The notes below the pieces were generated by a model. It made no database searches and was not told the origin of the DNA. It saw only the letters and a program-made list of their open reading frames with translations. A DNA stretch of 32,107 nucleotides from Algoriphagus sp. (GTDB lineage Bacteria > Bacteroidota > Bacteroidia > Cytophagales > Cyclobacteriaceae): positions 1-32,107 of the forward strand of contig JAFMBQ010000005.1 in the NCBI GenBank assembly GCA_017858365.1. Reading direction: 5' to 3'. How positions within the stretch are numbered: the stretch's first letter is position 1; every line of letters begins with the position of its first letter. This document shows positions 14,928 to 22,928 of this stretch, piece after piece. The position numbers were made by a program, and so were the translations under genes.

Positions 14928-16033
14928 AAAGGCTGCCCGTGGGTGTTCTTGATTATTTTCCGAGTCACAAATGGGACATGCTGAATCAAATTTCTGGCAA
15001 AGATGGAGGAAAAATCTGAGCCAAATAGTAGTTGAACGGTCCTACCTACCTTTAACCGAGTTTCAAAGATGCGCCGCCAATTCTTCTCATAGCTTTGCTC
15101 TATTTCTGGTCTTGTTTTATTCGTTAAAATTGCCTCCGCCGCCAATTTACCTGCCTGAATAGCCATAGCCATTCCATTTCCACAAAGTGGAGTAATCAGT
15201 CCTGCGGAATCTCCCGCCATCAGAATATGATTTTCTACTGGCTTCTTAGCTTCAAAATTAATCTCATTGATGACCTCAGGTTTCTCAAAAAGAAACTCGC
15301 TAGAGGTAAATAACTCCTTCAAATGCGGATTTTTCCATAGAATAGCCTCCTCCATCTCCGGGATCGATCCATAGGTTCGCAATTGATCTCTACTGCCCAG
15401 GTAGCAGAGGTTTGCTTTCCCATCTTCGATAGCATTGATACCACAATACCCTCCTGAAAAATTGTGAAGGGCTACTGCTTTTCGATCAATAGCTGCCTTG
15501 ATATGGTATTTGACACCGATATATGGACTTCTTTTTTGGATAAAATCTCTGGCAAGAACTTTATCGAGCTTGGAGCGCTTCCCAAATGCCCCTATGACAT
15601 TTTTTGCTTGCAATTCGCTCCCATCAGAAAGCTGGAGAATAAACTGATCATTCTGAAATTCGATTTGCTCCACTTGAATTCCTGTATAGATTTCAGCCCC
15701 TTTTTCAACCCCTTTGTGCACTAAAAAATCGTCAAAAACATAGCGACTAAGACCAAAGCCTCCTAGATCCAAGGGGACGGTGGTTTGGCTTCCTTTTGTA
15801 TCTGAAAAAGTGAATCGATCAATCTGGGGTAATTCATGCGCCTCAGGGAACAAGCCTTCTCTTTTTAAAAACCCTTTAACTTCATTCGAAATATATTCGC
15901 CACATACACGGTGAAAAGGATACGTTTTTTTTTCAATCAATAAAACCTGTTTCCCCTCTTTCGCAAGCAAATTTGTAGCTATCAACCCAGCCAATCCTCC
16001 CCCAATAACTACATTTTCAAAACTCTTTAACAC
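14924..16033 (-). CDS. FAD-dependent oxidoreductase, geranylgeranyl reductase-like
   Basis: A 369-aa flavoprotein of the aromatic-ring hydroxylase/geranylgeranyl reductase superfamily. The Rossmann motif VIGGGLAGLIATNLL is at residues 9-23, an RVCGEYIS segment at about 43-50 matches the P-x-x-CGE pattern of reductases of this group, and the second FAD motif is MAGDSAGLITPLCGNGMAMA (about 272-291). It could hydroxylate the polyketide ring (like SrsC) or reduce double bonds of a prenyl tail; sequence does not decide. The stop shares TTAA with the convergent UbiA gene, so UbiA and this gene are transcribed toward each other. The start ATG 16033 places the Rossmann motif in the usual position. 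Grouping with the PKS operon is inferred from adjacency. Confidence 0.88.
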   Translation of the reverse strand: MLKSFENVVIGGGLAGLIATNLLAKEGKQVLLIEKKTYPFHRVCGEYISNEVKGFLKREGLFPEAHELPQIDRFTFSDTKGSQTTVPLDLGGFGLSRYVFDDFLVHKGVEKGAEIYTGIQVEQIEFQNDQFILQLSDGSELQAKNVIGAFGKRSKLDKVLARDFIQKRSPYIGVKYHIKAAIDRKAVALHNFSGGYCGINAIEDGKANLCYLGSRDQLRTYGSIPEMEEAILWKNPHLKELFTSSEFLFEKPEVINEINFEAKKPVENHILMAGDSAGLITPLCGNGMAMAIQAGKLAAEAILTNKTRPEIEQSYEKNWRRIFETRLKVGRTVQLLFGSDFSSIFARNLIQHVPFVTRKIIKNTHGQPF

Positions 16034-16141
16034 AGTGTTGCCTTTAATTTGAAGAATAAACCGCTTATAAAAAATGAAGGTTCAATAATTACCCTTTATT
16101 GAAATTAGCTGTTTAATTATCAAACAATAAATAAAGTATTC

Positions 16142-18664
16142 ATGAGAAAATCCATACCCAAATTAATTAAGAGAAGTGCTTTAGTTCTCGGGATGTTGGG
16201 AATCTTACTTTATTCCGAAGGTGCTTTTGCACAAAAAAAGAATAAAAAAGATTCTAAAAATGCTCCAGCAGCTGTTGCACCAGTAAAACCTCCTGCTAAG
16301 ACTACAGGTCCTAAGCCTTACAAAGAAGTCATCACTAAAAACGCCAAATCTAAAGATGGCTTGTTTAAAGTTCATGAAATCGAAGGCAAATTCTATTATG
16401 AAATTCCTGATTCCCTGCTGGGAAGAGATATGCTAATGGTAACAACCATTGCTAAGACTGCAGATGGATTGGGTTATGGTGGAGAGCGGACTAATACAAT
16501 GATGCTTCGCTGGGAGAAAAACAACGATGACATTCTTTTGAAAGTAGTCTCAGTTGACAATTATGCAGCAGACTCTTTGCCAATAGCAATTGCAGTTAAA
16601 AATTCAAATCTTGAGCCGATTCTCCAAAAATTTGATATTAAGTCAAATGGTACTGACTCTACAGGAATTGTTATTGAAGCTACGGACTTGTTCAGCAAAG
16701 ACGTACAAGCAATAGGCCTTCCCAGGAATCGCCGAACTCAGTATAAAGTGACCCGATTGGATAATGATCGATCATACATTTCTCATATAAATACGTACCC
16801 AACCAATATCGAAGCTAGGTATGTAATGACCTATTCTGCTACTGAACCACCTTCGAATAGCTCAACTGGTTTGATCACTTTGGAGATGAACTCTTCTATG
16901 CTACTACTTCCAAAAGAGCCTATGAAGCAGCGTCTTGCCGATCAGCGAGTGGGTTGGTTCAGCAGATCAGTTGTTGATTATGGATCTGATCAGCAGAAAG
17001 CAGCTTCAAGAACTTATCTAGACAGATGGAGACTTGAAGTGAAGGATGAGGACATGGAGAAGTTCAAGCGAGGAGAATTGGTAGAACCAAAGAAGCAGAT
17101 CGTGTATTACATCGACCCTGCTACACCAAAACAATGGATTCCTCATTTAATTGCAGGTGTAAAAGATTGGCAAGTAGCCTTTGAAGCTGCTGGCTTTAAG
17201 AATGCAATCATCGCAAAAGAAGCTCCAACGAAAGAAGAAGATCCTACATGGAGCCCAGAAGATGCTCGTTATTCAGTGATCAGATATTTCGCTTCTGATA
17301 TTCAGAATGCTTACGGACCACACGTTTCTGATCCGAGATCAGGAGAGATTTTGGAAACTGATATTGGATGGTATCATAATGTAATGAACCTTCTGAGAAA
17401 CTGGTACTTTATCCAAACTGCGGCGATTAACCCAGATGCAAGAGGAGTTAATTTTGATGATGAAGTAATGGGTGGTTTGATCAGATTTGTATCCTCACAT
17501 GAAGTGGGTCATACACTCGGCCTTCCTCATAATTTTGCCTCATCCCAAGCTTATCCGGTGGAGAAACTTCGTGATGCCGCGTTTACCAAAGAAATGGGAA
17601 CAGCACCTTCCATTATGGACTATGCTAGATTCAATTACGTCGCACAGCCAGAAGACAAAGGTGTGAGCCTAATGCCAAATGTCGGTCCTTATGATAAGTA
17701 TGCAGTGATGTGGGGCTATAGACCAATTCCAGAAGCGACAACTCCAGAAGCTGAACGGGCTGTTTTGGACAAGTGGATCTTAGAAAAGCAAGGAAACCCT
17801 GTATACCGATACGGCCGTCAAGGAAATAGCTACGACCCTACTGCTCAAAGTGAAGATTTGGGTGACAATGCTATGCTTGCCTCTGATTATGGCATCAAAA
17901 ATCTAAAGCGAATCATGCCAAATTTGATGGAGTGGACCAAAGAGTCAGATAAGCCATATAAAAACTTCTCTGATTTGGAAGAAATGTACGGACAGGTAAT
18001 TACTCAATTCAACCGATATATGGGCCATGTCAGAACTAACGTAGGAGGTGTGGCTGAAGTCTATCGTGCTTCTGGACAAGACATTCCAGTATACATTCAC
18101 ACTTCAAAAGAAACTCAAAAATCAGCCGTAGATTTCTTGAATAAGAATCTCTTCGCTACTCCTGAATGGATGATGGATGAAGCGATTCTTTCACGAATTG
18201 GAGATTTCGGCTCGTTGGAGCGAATTAGAGGAGTGCAGGTAAGTACCCTTAACGGAATCTTGGAATGGGGCAGATTAGGAAGAATGATTGAAAATGAAGC
18301 TCTAAACGGCAACGATGCTTACAAAATGACAGAGCTTTTCGATGATTTGAGAAAAGGAATCTGGACAGAACTAGGAGCAGGCAAGACCATCGATGTACAC
18401 CGCAGATCGCTTCAAAGAGCTCATATTGAGCGTCTCGACCTTATGTTGACCGGAGAAGAGCCGAACGTATCTGCTTCATTCAGAAGATTTGTAGGTCCTC
18501 AAATCAACGCTTCTCAGTCTGACATTAGACCAATGGCAAGAGGTGAATTGAAAACACTTCAGGCTTCAATCAGATCAGCGATTCCTAGAACTTCTGACCG
18601 TATGTCGAAGCTTCACCTGCAAGATGCTTTGGAGCGGGTTAATTCTATTTTAGATCCTAAATAA
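16142..18664 (+). CDS. Secreted zinc metalloprotease (DUF5117/DUF4953-type)
   Basis: An 840-aa exported protease. The N-terminus is a signal peptide (MRKSIPKLIKRSALVLGMLGILLYSEGAFA, cut after AFA) and a Lys/Pro/Ala-rich low-complexity linker (about 31-60). An N-terminal DUF5117-like beta domain follows (YYEIPDSLLGRDMLMVTTIAKT, RTQYKVTRLDNDRSYI). The catalytic zinc site is HEVGHTLGLPH (His453, Glu454, His457, His463), a metzincin HExxHxxGxxH. A Met-turn candidate, PSIMDYARFNY, lies about 30 residues later. A helical C-terminal DUF follows with no recognisable anchor or T9SS sorting tail. The size and order are as in the Bacteroidota family. Substrate unknown. It has its own transcription unit ending in a strong terminator. 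Confidence 0.92.
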   Translation: MRKSIPKLIKRSALVLGMLGILLYSEGAFAQKKNKKDSKNAPAAVAPVKPPAKTTGPKPYKEVITKNAKSKDGLFKVHEIEGKFYYEIPDSLLGRDMLMVTTIAKTADGLGYGGERTNTMMLRWEKNNDDILLKVVSVDNYAADSLPIAIAVKNSNLEPILQKFDIKSNGTDSTGIVIEATDLFSKDVQAIGLPRNRRTQYKVTRLDNDRSYISHINTYPTNIEARYVMTYSATEPPSNSSTGLITLEMNSSMLLLPKEPMKQRLADQRVGWFSRSVVDYGSDQQKAASRTYLDRWRLEVKDEDMEKFKRGELVEPKKQIVYYIDPATPKQWIPHLIAGVKDWQVAFEAAGFKNAIIAKEAPTKEEDPTWSPEDARYSVIRYFASDIQNAYGPHVSDPRSGEILETDIGWYHNVMNLLRNWYFIQTAAINPDARGVNFDDEVMGGLIRFVSSHEVGHTLGLPHNFASSQAYPVEKLRDAAFTKEMGTAPSIMDYARFNYVAQPEDKGVSLMPNVGPYDKYAVMWGYRPIPEATTPEAERAVLDKWILEKQGNPVYRYGRQGNSYDPTAQSEDLGDNAMLASDYGIKNLKRIMPNLMEWTKESDKPYKNFSDLEEMYGQVITQFNRYMGHVRTNVGGVAEVYRASGQDIPVYIHTSKETQKSAVDFLNKNLFATPEWMMDEAILSRIGDFGSLERIRGVQVSTLNGILEWGRLGRMIENEALNGNDAYKMTELFDDLRKGIWTELGAGKTIDVHRRSLQRAHIERLDLMLTGEEPNVSASFRRFVGPQINASQSDIRPMARGELKTLQASIRSAIPRTSDRMSKLHLQDALERVNSILDPK

Positions 18665-18685
18665 TTGGATGAATTTGAAAAATTT

Positions 18686-18713
18686 AGGGGTGTCTTTTAG
18701 GCACCCCTTTTTT
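18686..18713 (+). terminator. Rho-independent terminator after the metalloprotease
   Basis: The stem AGGGGTG / CACCCCT has a loop of nine bases, with a short inner pairing, and is followed by tttttt. Confidence 0.85.
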
Positions 18714-18753
18714 GTGGCAATCATTTTTCATTATTTTATATTAAACTTCGACA

Positions 18754-19161
18754 ATGAATAGCGCCCTTTCTATACTCAAACATCACAAACTTCGGATCAC
18801 CGATTGTCGATTAGAGATCATTCGTGAATTTCTAAGCAAGCAAGTAGCCTTGGCGCACAGCGATTTGGAGGAAAGCCTAAACAGTCAATTTGATCGAGTA
18901 ACCATCTACCGTACGCTCAAAACTTTTCTCGATCAGGATTTAGTACATAAAGTACTCGACGATAGTGGAGCTACTAAATACGCGCTATGCTCCCATGAAG
19001 AAGCTGATCATAATCACGAACACGTGCATTTCAAATGCGAAAAGTGTGGGGAAACAACTTGCTTAGATGCTATCGCCCTTCCTAAAATCAGCCTACCGAA
19101 AGGATTCAAAAAGCAAGAAATGAATTTACTGATTCAAGGAACCTGTAGTAAATGCAGTTAA
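18754..19161 (+). CDS. Fur-family metal-dependent transcriptional regulator
   Basis: A 135-aa regulator. The winged-helix DNA-binding domain covers about residues 1-80 (RITDCRLEIIREFLS, DRVTIYRTLKTFLDQDLVHKV). The dimer/metal domain follows with a His-rich stretch EEADHNHEHVHFKCEKCGETTCLD and a C-terminal CSKCS, giving two Cys-x-x-Cys pairs for a structural zinc site. The acidic/His cluster supplies the regulatory site. The spacing does not decide between a Zur-like and a PerR/Fur-like sensor, and no Fur-box was found by eye in the window. The gene ends in TTAA shared with the next convergent small gene. Starts with ATG 40 bp after the upstream terminator. Confidence 0.9.
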   Translation: MNSALSILKHHKLRITDCRLEIIREFLSKQVALAHSDLEESLNSQFDRVTIYRTLKTFLDQDLVHKVLDDSGATKYALCSHEEADHNHEHVHFKCEKCGETTCLDAIALPKISLPKGFKKQEMNLLIQGTCSKCS

Positions 19162-19388
19162 CAATCAACAGGTTCAGGAGATTTCCGCTTGACAGGAGCA
19201 TCCGAAGGCCAAATTACTCCAGGAGGCAGATCAATTTTAGGAGGAATATTAATATCTACCCCTCCATCTCCATCATCATTTCGATCATTTCCCCTCCGAA
19301 TCGAATTCTTTGTCATGGTCGCCACAAAATAGATGAGGATGTCATAAGCAACGCCACAAAGAATTAAGTCTATTACCAAACTGCTCAT
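19158..19388 (-). CDS. Small membrane protein, C-terminal Pro-rich tail
   Basis: A 76-aa protein with one hydrophobic segment (SSLVIDLILCGVAYDILIYFVATM, about 2-25) followed by a basic stretch KNSIRRGNDR and a Gly/Asp-rich link. The end is a Pro-rich tail, IPPKIDLPPGVIWPSDAP. The helix followed by basic residues suggests the N-terminus faces out and the tail is in the cytoplasm. Codon use fits the window, and the frame is intact, so I take it as real although I do not recognise the family. It converges on the Fur gene, and the stop codons of both lie in the same TTAA at 19158-19161. No function can be assigned. Confidence 0.65.
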   Translation of the reverse strand: MSSLVIDLILCGVAYDILIYFVATMTKNSIRRGNDRNDDGDGGVDINIPPKIDLPPGVIWPSDAPVKRKSPEPVDC

Positions 19389-19539
19389 TCTAAAAATTTT
19401 AGAGAATATACTAGAATACTCCTTTTAAATCAATGGATTAACGAAATTGTTTTACTTTTTCTGTAACTATTATGATTCCCCTTGACTTGCTAAATCCCTT
19501 GGATAGGTGGATATTTGCCCACTGAAAAAAATAGAAGTA

Positions 19540-20013
19540 ATGATAGTAAAGACTAAAAAATATAAGTTGGAGTCCGGCACCTATATCAAAATGGGATTGA
19601 TTAGCATCATCAAGGAGCAATGGTGGGTAATCCCAATTGCACTTGCGATTTGCTTAGGATACTTTTGGATTCCTTCCATTTGGTGGTTTATAGGAGCTTT
19701 GATCGCATACGGTTTATATGTTTTATTTTGGGCTATCCAATTTACTGGAGTCACCCAGATGGAGCAGAATAAAGTGATTTTTGAAAAAATGGCTTATGAG
19801 ATCGATAGCCGTCAGATTTTGATGAAGATCAATACCAAGCAAGGCATGCCAATACAATGGAATATGATTAAAAAGGCTGAGGTAACCAAAGATGCCTATG
19901 TGCTTTATTTATCTAAAGCTCAATTTATTCACCTCCCATTTAGAATCTTCAACTCCGAGAATGAGCGGAAATTCATGGAGACTATTCTCAAACGGAAAGA
20001 ATTTATTAAATAA
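19540..20013 (+). CDS. YcxB-like membrane protein
   Basis: A 157-aa protein with two transmembrane helices close together (about 28-46 WWVIPIALAICLGYFWIP and 50-70 WWFIGALIAYGLYVLFWAI), and a C-terminal domain of beta-strands resembling a YcxB-like or PH-like region (YEIDSRQILMKINTKQGMPIQWNMIKKAEVT, LPFRIFNSENERKFMETIL). The track begins at GTG 19507, but ATG 19540 (MIVKTKKYKLESG) gives a better N-terminus; the extra 11 residues would be unusual. The function of this family is not known. Followed by a bidirectional terminator shared with the FAS1 gene. Confidence 0.7.
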   Translation: MIVKTKKYKLESGTYIKMGLISIIKEQWWVIPIALAICLGYFWIPSIWWFIGALIAYGLYVLFWAIQFTGVTQMEQNKVIFEKMAYEIDSRQILMKINTKQGMPIQWNMIKKAEVTKDAYVLYLSKAQFIHLPFRIFNSENERKFMETILKRKEFIK

Positions 20014-20016
20014 AAA

Positions 20017-20058
20017 AAGAGGCTGCAAATCGAAAGATCTGCAGCCTCTTAAATTTTT
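20017..20058. terminator. Bidirectional terminator
   Basis: An 11-bp stem AAGAGGCTGCA / TGCAGCCTCTT is separated by about 12 nt. A-runs precede it (minus-strand T-tract), and aaattttt follows it (plus-strand T-tract). It lies between the YcxB-like and FAS1 genes. Confidence 0.85.
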
Positions 20059-20070
20059 GATCTATCCAGA

Positions 20071-20571
20071 TTACATTGGAGGAAGGATCACAGTATCGAT
20101 CACGTGCACAACTCCATTGTCTGCCATAATATCTGCAGCAGTTACAGTCGCATTATTAATCATTACATTACCATCCTTCATTGTTACAGTAATTTCACTG
20201 CCTTGGACTGTTTTTGCTTTTTGTCCATTTTTCAAATCCGTCGAAAGGATTTTTCCAGGTACCACATGGTAAGTCAATACTGCTACCAATTGTGCCTTAT
20301 TCTCTGGCTTCAAAAGGTTTTCAACTGTTCCTGCAGGAAGTTTTGCAAAAGCCTCATTTGTTGGAGCAAAAACAGTAAAAGGGCCATCCCCTTTCAATAC
20401 ATCCACCAAATCACCAGCTTTAACTGCTGCAACTAGTGTAGAAAGAAAATCTGTAGCTACTGCAAGGTCTACAATGTCAGCTTCAACTTCGTGAACTGAA
20501 GCGGTTTTTGGGGCAAAAGATGATGCAATGAATACCAATGCAATCATCATTAAACTTGTGAATTTTTTCAT
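20071..20571 (-). CDS. Secreted fasciclin (FAS1) domain protein
   Basis: A 166-aa exported protein with a signal peptide ([20 protein letters not shown]) and a single complete FAS1 domain. The H1 motif is [17 protein letters not shown] (about 63-79), YHVVPGKI lies in the middle, and the H2-type ending [14 protein letters not shown] is at the C-terminus. FAS1 domains act in cell adhesion or surface interactions. There is no lipobox or sorting tail, so it is predicted periplasmic or secreted. The usual size for the bacterial single-domain form is 150-190 aa. A plausible promoter is found 79 bp upstream of the ATG. Confidence 0.92.
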   Translation of the reverse strand: MKKFTSLMMIALVFIASSFAPKTASVHEVEADIVDLAVATDFLSTLVAAVKAGDLVDVLKGDGPFTVFAPTNEAFAKLPAGTVENLLKPENKAQLVAVLTYHVVPGKILSTDLKNGQKAKTVQGSEITVTMKDGNVMINNATVTAADIMADNGVVHVIDTVILPPM

Positions 20572-20649
20572 GTTAGTTAATTATTTTGGTTAGTAGCGAA
20601 TAAACATGCTGTTTTAAAGATTTGTTTTTCGATCAATTGCTAAGCCTTA

Positions 20650-20681
20650 CGAAAGTACCTATATATGTGTACAGCGGTCAA
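20650..20681 (-). promoter_or_regulatory. Possible Bacteroidota promoter for the FAS1 gene
   Basis: On the minus strand TTG (20681-20679) and TACTTTCG (20657-20650) are separated by 21 bp. This matches the Bacteroidota TTG(N17-23)TAnnTTTG pattern with one mismatch. Confidence 0.45.
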
Positions 20682-20745
20682 TTATCCCGCTAAACGGAAA
20701 ACACATTAGCTAAATGAAAACCGAATTCATCGAGAAACTATAATT

Positions 20746-21219
20746 ATGCAAATCAAACTACTCACCGTCGGGAAAACAGACCACCCAGCTATTCAACAAC
20801 TTGTCGAAGAATATACAGGCCGACTAACACATTACATACGGTTTGAGCTCGAAGTCATTCCAGACTTAAAAAACACCAAATCGCTCTCAGAACTGATCCA
20901 AAAAGAGAAAGAAGGAGATTTAATTTTAAAAAAAATACAATCTTCTGACGAATTGATTCTTTTAGATGAGCGAGGAAAGAGCTTCGGGTCAATGGAGTTT
21001 TCTGAATTAGTCCAGAAAAAAATGAATTCTGGATTGAAGCAGTTAGTTTTTGTCATTGGGGGCCCCTATGGCTTCTCAGAGGCAGTTTACCAACGGGCAA
21101 ATGCTAAAATCTCTATCTCAAAAATGACTTTTTCGCACCAGATGATTCGACCATTTTTCATCGAACAACTCTACCGAGCATTCACCATCCTCCGAAATGA
21201 ACCATACCATCACGAATAG
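20746..21219 (+). CDS. rlmH: 23S rRNA (pseudouridine-1915-N3) methyltransferase RlmH
   Basis: A SPOUT methyltransferase of 157 aa, the usual RlmH length. It methylates the N3 of pseudouridine 1915 in helix 69 of 23S rRNA on the 70S ribosome. The family signatures are MQIKLLTVGKTD at the start, LLDERGKSFGSMEFSEL (SAM pocket), VIGGPYGFSE, and the late MTFSHQMIRPFFIEQLYRAFTILRNEPYHHE, which forms the SPOUT knot. It appears as a single gene. Downstream there is no clear hairpin. Together with rluF at the left end it is one of two rRNA-modification genes in the window, not linked to each other. Confidence 0.97.
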   Translation: MQIKLLTVGKTDHPAIQQLVEEYTGRLTHYIRFELEVIPDLKNTKSLSELIQKEKEGDLILKKIQSSDELILLDERGKSFGSMEFSELVQKKMNSGLKQLVFVIGGPYGFSEAVYQRANAKISISKMTFSHQMIRPFFIEQLYRAFTILRNEPYHHE

Positions 21220-21317
21220 CTAGAATTAACTCAATGTTAATATTTGGATAGATACTTGCTTCAATGTTATCAAATTGTTAACTTCAAATTAATTACTTAA
21301 CATTGGGATAGTTATCC

Positions 21318-22145
21318 ATGAAAAAATCATTACTCATCGTCCTCTTTATCTTAGCACAGACCATCGCGGTCCTAGGGCAAGAAGAGGTTATGGTATCTGA
21401 TGAATTAAAATTTGAATCTGAAATCGAACTAAATTATTGGAAACAAGGTCAACAGTCCCCTTACAAATTATTTAGGTCTGTAGCTGTTAATCCAGAATTA
21501 AAGGATCAAAAATGGGAAGATCTTTTAATCGATTTGGATAAGAAATATGCTAAAAAAGGAAAAAGCACAGCCCTATTAAGATCAATTTTTGAGAAACCTC
21601 ATCGAAAACTTTTCAAGAAATATGAGCAGCATTCTACCTTCAATGCGATGCTCCAAAATGGGAAATTTGATTGTGTAAGTGGCTCAGCGGCTTTAGGGTT
21701 ATTGCTAGATAGATATTCTTTTAATTATAAAATCATAGAGACTGATTATCATGTTTTCATCGTGGTTGATTATGATGAGCAGGATATCATATTTGAAAGT
21801 ACACTTCCTATTGGAGGAATGATCAGTTCGCCATCTGAAGTGGAAGCATATTTGGCGGCCTACAAGCCGGCTAGGAATTCGCAGCTTTATCCACTCAATC
21901 AGCGATTGGGAGATCCGACTCAAGCGCTCAATGACAACTCAATTTTTAGAAAGGTTTCTCTCCATGAGCTAGCAGGCTTGCAATATTACAACGATGCAAT
22001 CGCACATTTCAACCAACAAATGTTTACTGCTGCCTCCAATCAGTTGACAAAAGCTTTGGTACTTTATCCATCTGATAGAATTAAGGATTTGAAAGATTTA
22101 GCGATCGAGCAGGCCTATAAAACCACTGGTCGAGATATTAAATAG
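21318..22145 (+). CDS. Secreted transglutaminase-like cysteine protein with C-terminal TPR-like helices
   Basis: A 275-aa exported protein. The signal peptide is MKKSLLIVLFILAQTIAVLG, cut before QEEVM. The middle part has the order of a transglutaminase/papain-like catalytic site: Cys119 in GKFDCVSGSAALGLLL, His145 in ETDYHVFIVVDY and an acidic residue in IIFESTLPIGG (Glu160). The last 75 residues (LAGLQYYNDAIAHFNQQMFTAASNQLTKALVLYPSDR) resemble one or two tetratricopeptide-type helical pairs. The mature protein is predicted to be periplasmic, but no enzymatic activity is established. I infer the fold from motif order only, not from a profile search. It is preceded by a 98-bp AT-rich region with the TCAATGTTA repeat. 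Confidence 0.8.
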   Translation: MKKSLLIVLFILAQTIAVLGQEEVMVSDELKFESEIELNYWKQGQQSPYKLFRSVAVNPELKDQKWEDLLIDLDKKYAKKGKSTALLRSIFEKPHRKLFKKYEQHSTFNAMLQNGKFDCVSGSAALGLLLDRYSFNYKIIETDYHVFIVVDYDEQDIIFESTLPIGGMISSPSEVEAYLAAYKPARNSQLYPLNQRLGDPTQALNDNSIFRKVSLHELAGLQYYNDAIAHFNQQMFTAASNQLTKALVLYPSDRIKDLKDLAIEQAYKTTGRDIK

Positions 22146-22401
22146 AAATGGCTCCCGTCTCCGAGAGCCTTAAATCTTCTAACTCTACCACCCCGGCTAG
22201 GAAGGAAATCCTCAAAAAAATATTTTTTTACGATCTATTAAAGCATTCCTACTTCAAAAGAGGCTGCTAAGAATATTTCTTTGAGCTATGCTTTTATAGA
22301 TTTTGAATCCACTTTTAACCCGAAGAAATTCATATCCAAAATTGGAGTTCAGGATCTAATCTGTTAATACATCAAATGCCCCATATTCTCCGGAATGAAA
22401 A
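22146..22401. other. Intergenic region between convergent genes
   Basis: 256 bp without a convincing ORF. A weak inverted repeat GGCTC-GAGCC near 22150-22169 could be a terminator for the transglutaminase-like gene, but it lacks a T-run. An A7/T7 palindrome near 22213-22230 is the only other structure. Confidence 0.4.
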
Positions 22402-22914
22402 TTAATGATGATGCCCTCCCGGTCCGTGCACATGTCCATGGGAAATCTCCTCAGGCTCGGCATCTCGAATGGAAATAATTTTTCCTTCAAAAAACAAATC
22501 ATATCCAGCCAAGGGCGGATTGAAGTCCATATGAACGCCCAAATAATCAATTCTGATTATCTCCCCTTTGATTTGATTCCCTTTATCATCTTGCATAGGA
22601 ATCACTTTTCCCACTCTTAGCATCTCTTGGTTTTTCTTTCCCTCCTGTTTAAAATTGGATTTAGGAATAATAGTCTTGCGCTCATCGAAATAATCTCCGT
22701 AGGCATTATCGAAGTCTATAAAGACTGAAAAATCATCGCCTACAGCCTTACCTAAAAGTGCTTCCTCAAACTTCGGGAACACAGAGTCTGATCCTACTAA
22801 AAACAGGAAGGGGGCATTTTCAGGAACATTTTCCCAAGGTTGCATTCCCGTATCGCCGTTATCGGCTTTCAATTCATAGGAAATACCTATAACCTTATCT
22901 TTTTCTACTAACAT
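22402..22914 (-). CDS. FKBP-type peptidyl-prolyl isomerase, SlyD-like
   Basis: A 170-aa cytoplasmic prolyl isomerase and probable chaperone. The FKBP halves flank an inserted flap (about 70-130) as in SlyD. Markers are VIGISYEL, FEEALLGKAVGDDFSVFI, and the late PLAGYDLFFEGKIISI. The usual signature NHPLAGK is changed to NPPLAGY here. The C-terminus is His-rich (HGHVHGPGGHHH), suggesting nickel/metal binding as in SlyD. Its stop lies 255 bp after the convergent transglutaminase-like gene. Start ATG 22914 (MLVEKDKVIGIS) is normal for the family. The next gene, wzi-like, ends 14 bp upstream on the same strand, so a long operon with it is possible. Confidence 0.9.
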   Translation of the reverse strand: MLVEKDKVIGISYELKADNGDTGMQPWENVPENAPFLFLVGSDSVFPKFEEALLGKAVGDDFSVFIDFDNAYGDYFDERKTIIPKSNFKQEGKKNQEMLRVGKVIPMQDDKGNQIKGEIIRIDYLGVHMDFNPPLAGYDLFFEGKIISIRDAEPEEISHGHVHGPGGHHH

Positions 22915-22928
22915 AGATTCGAAGTGAT

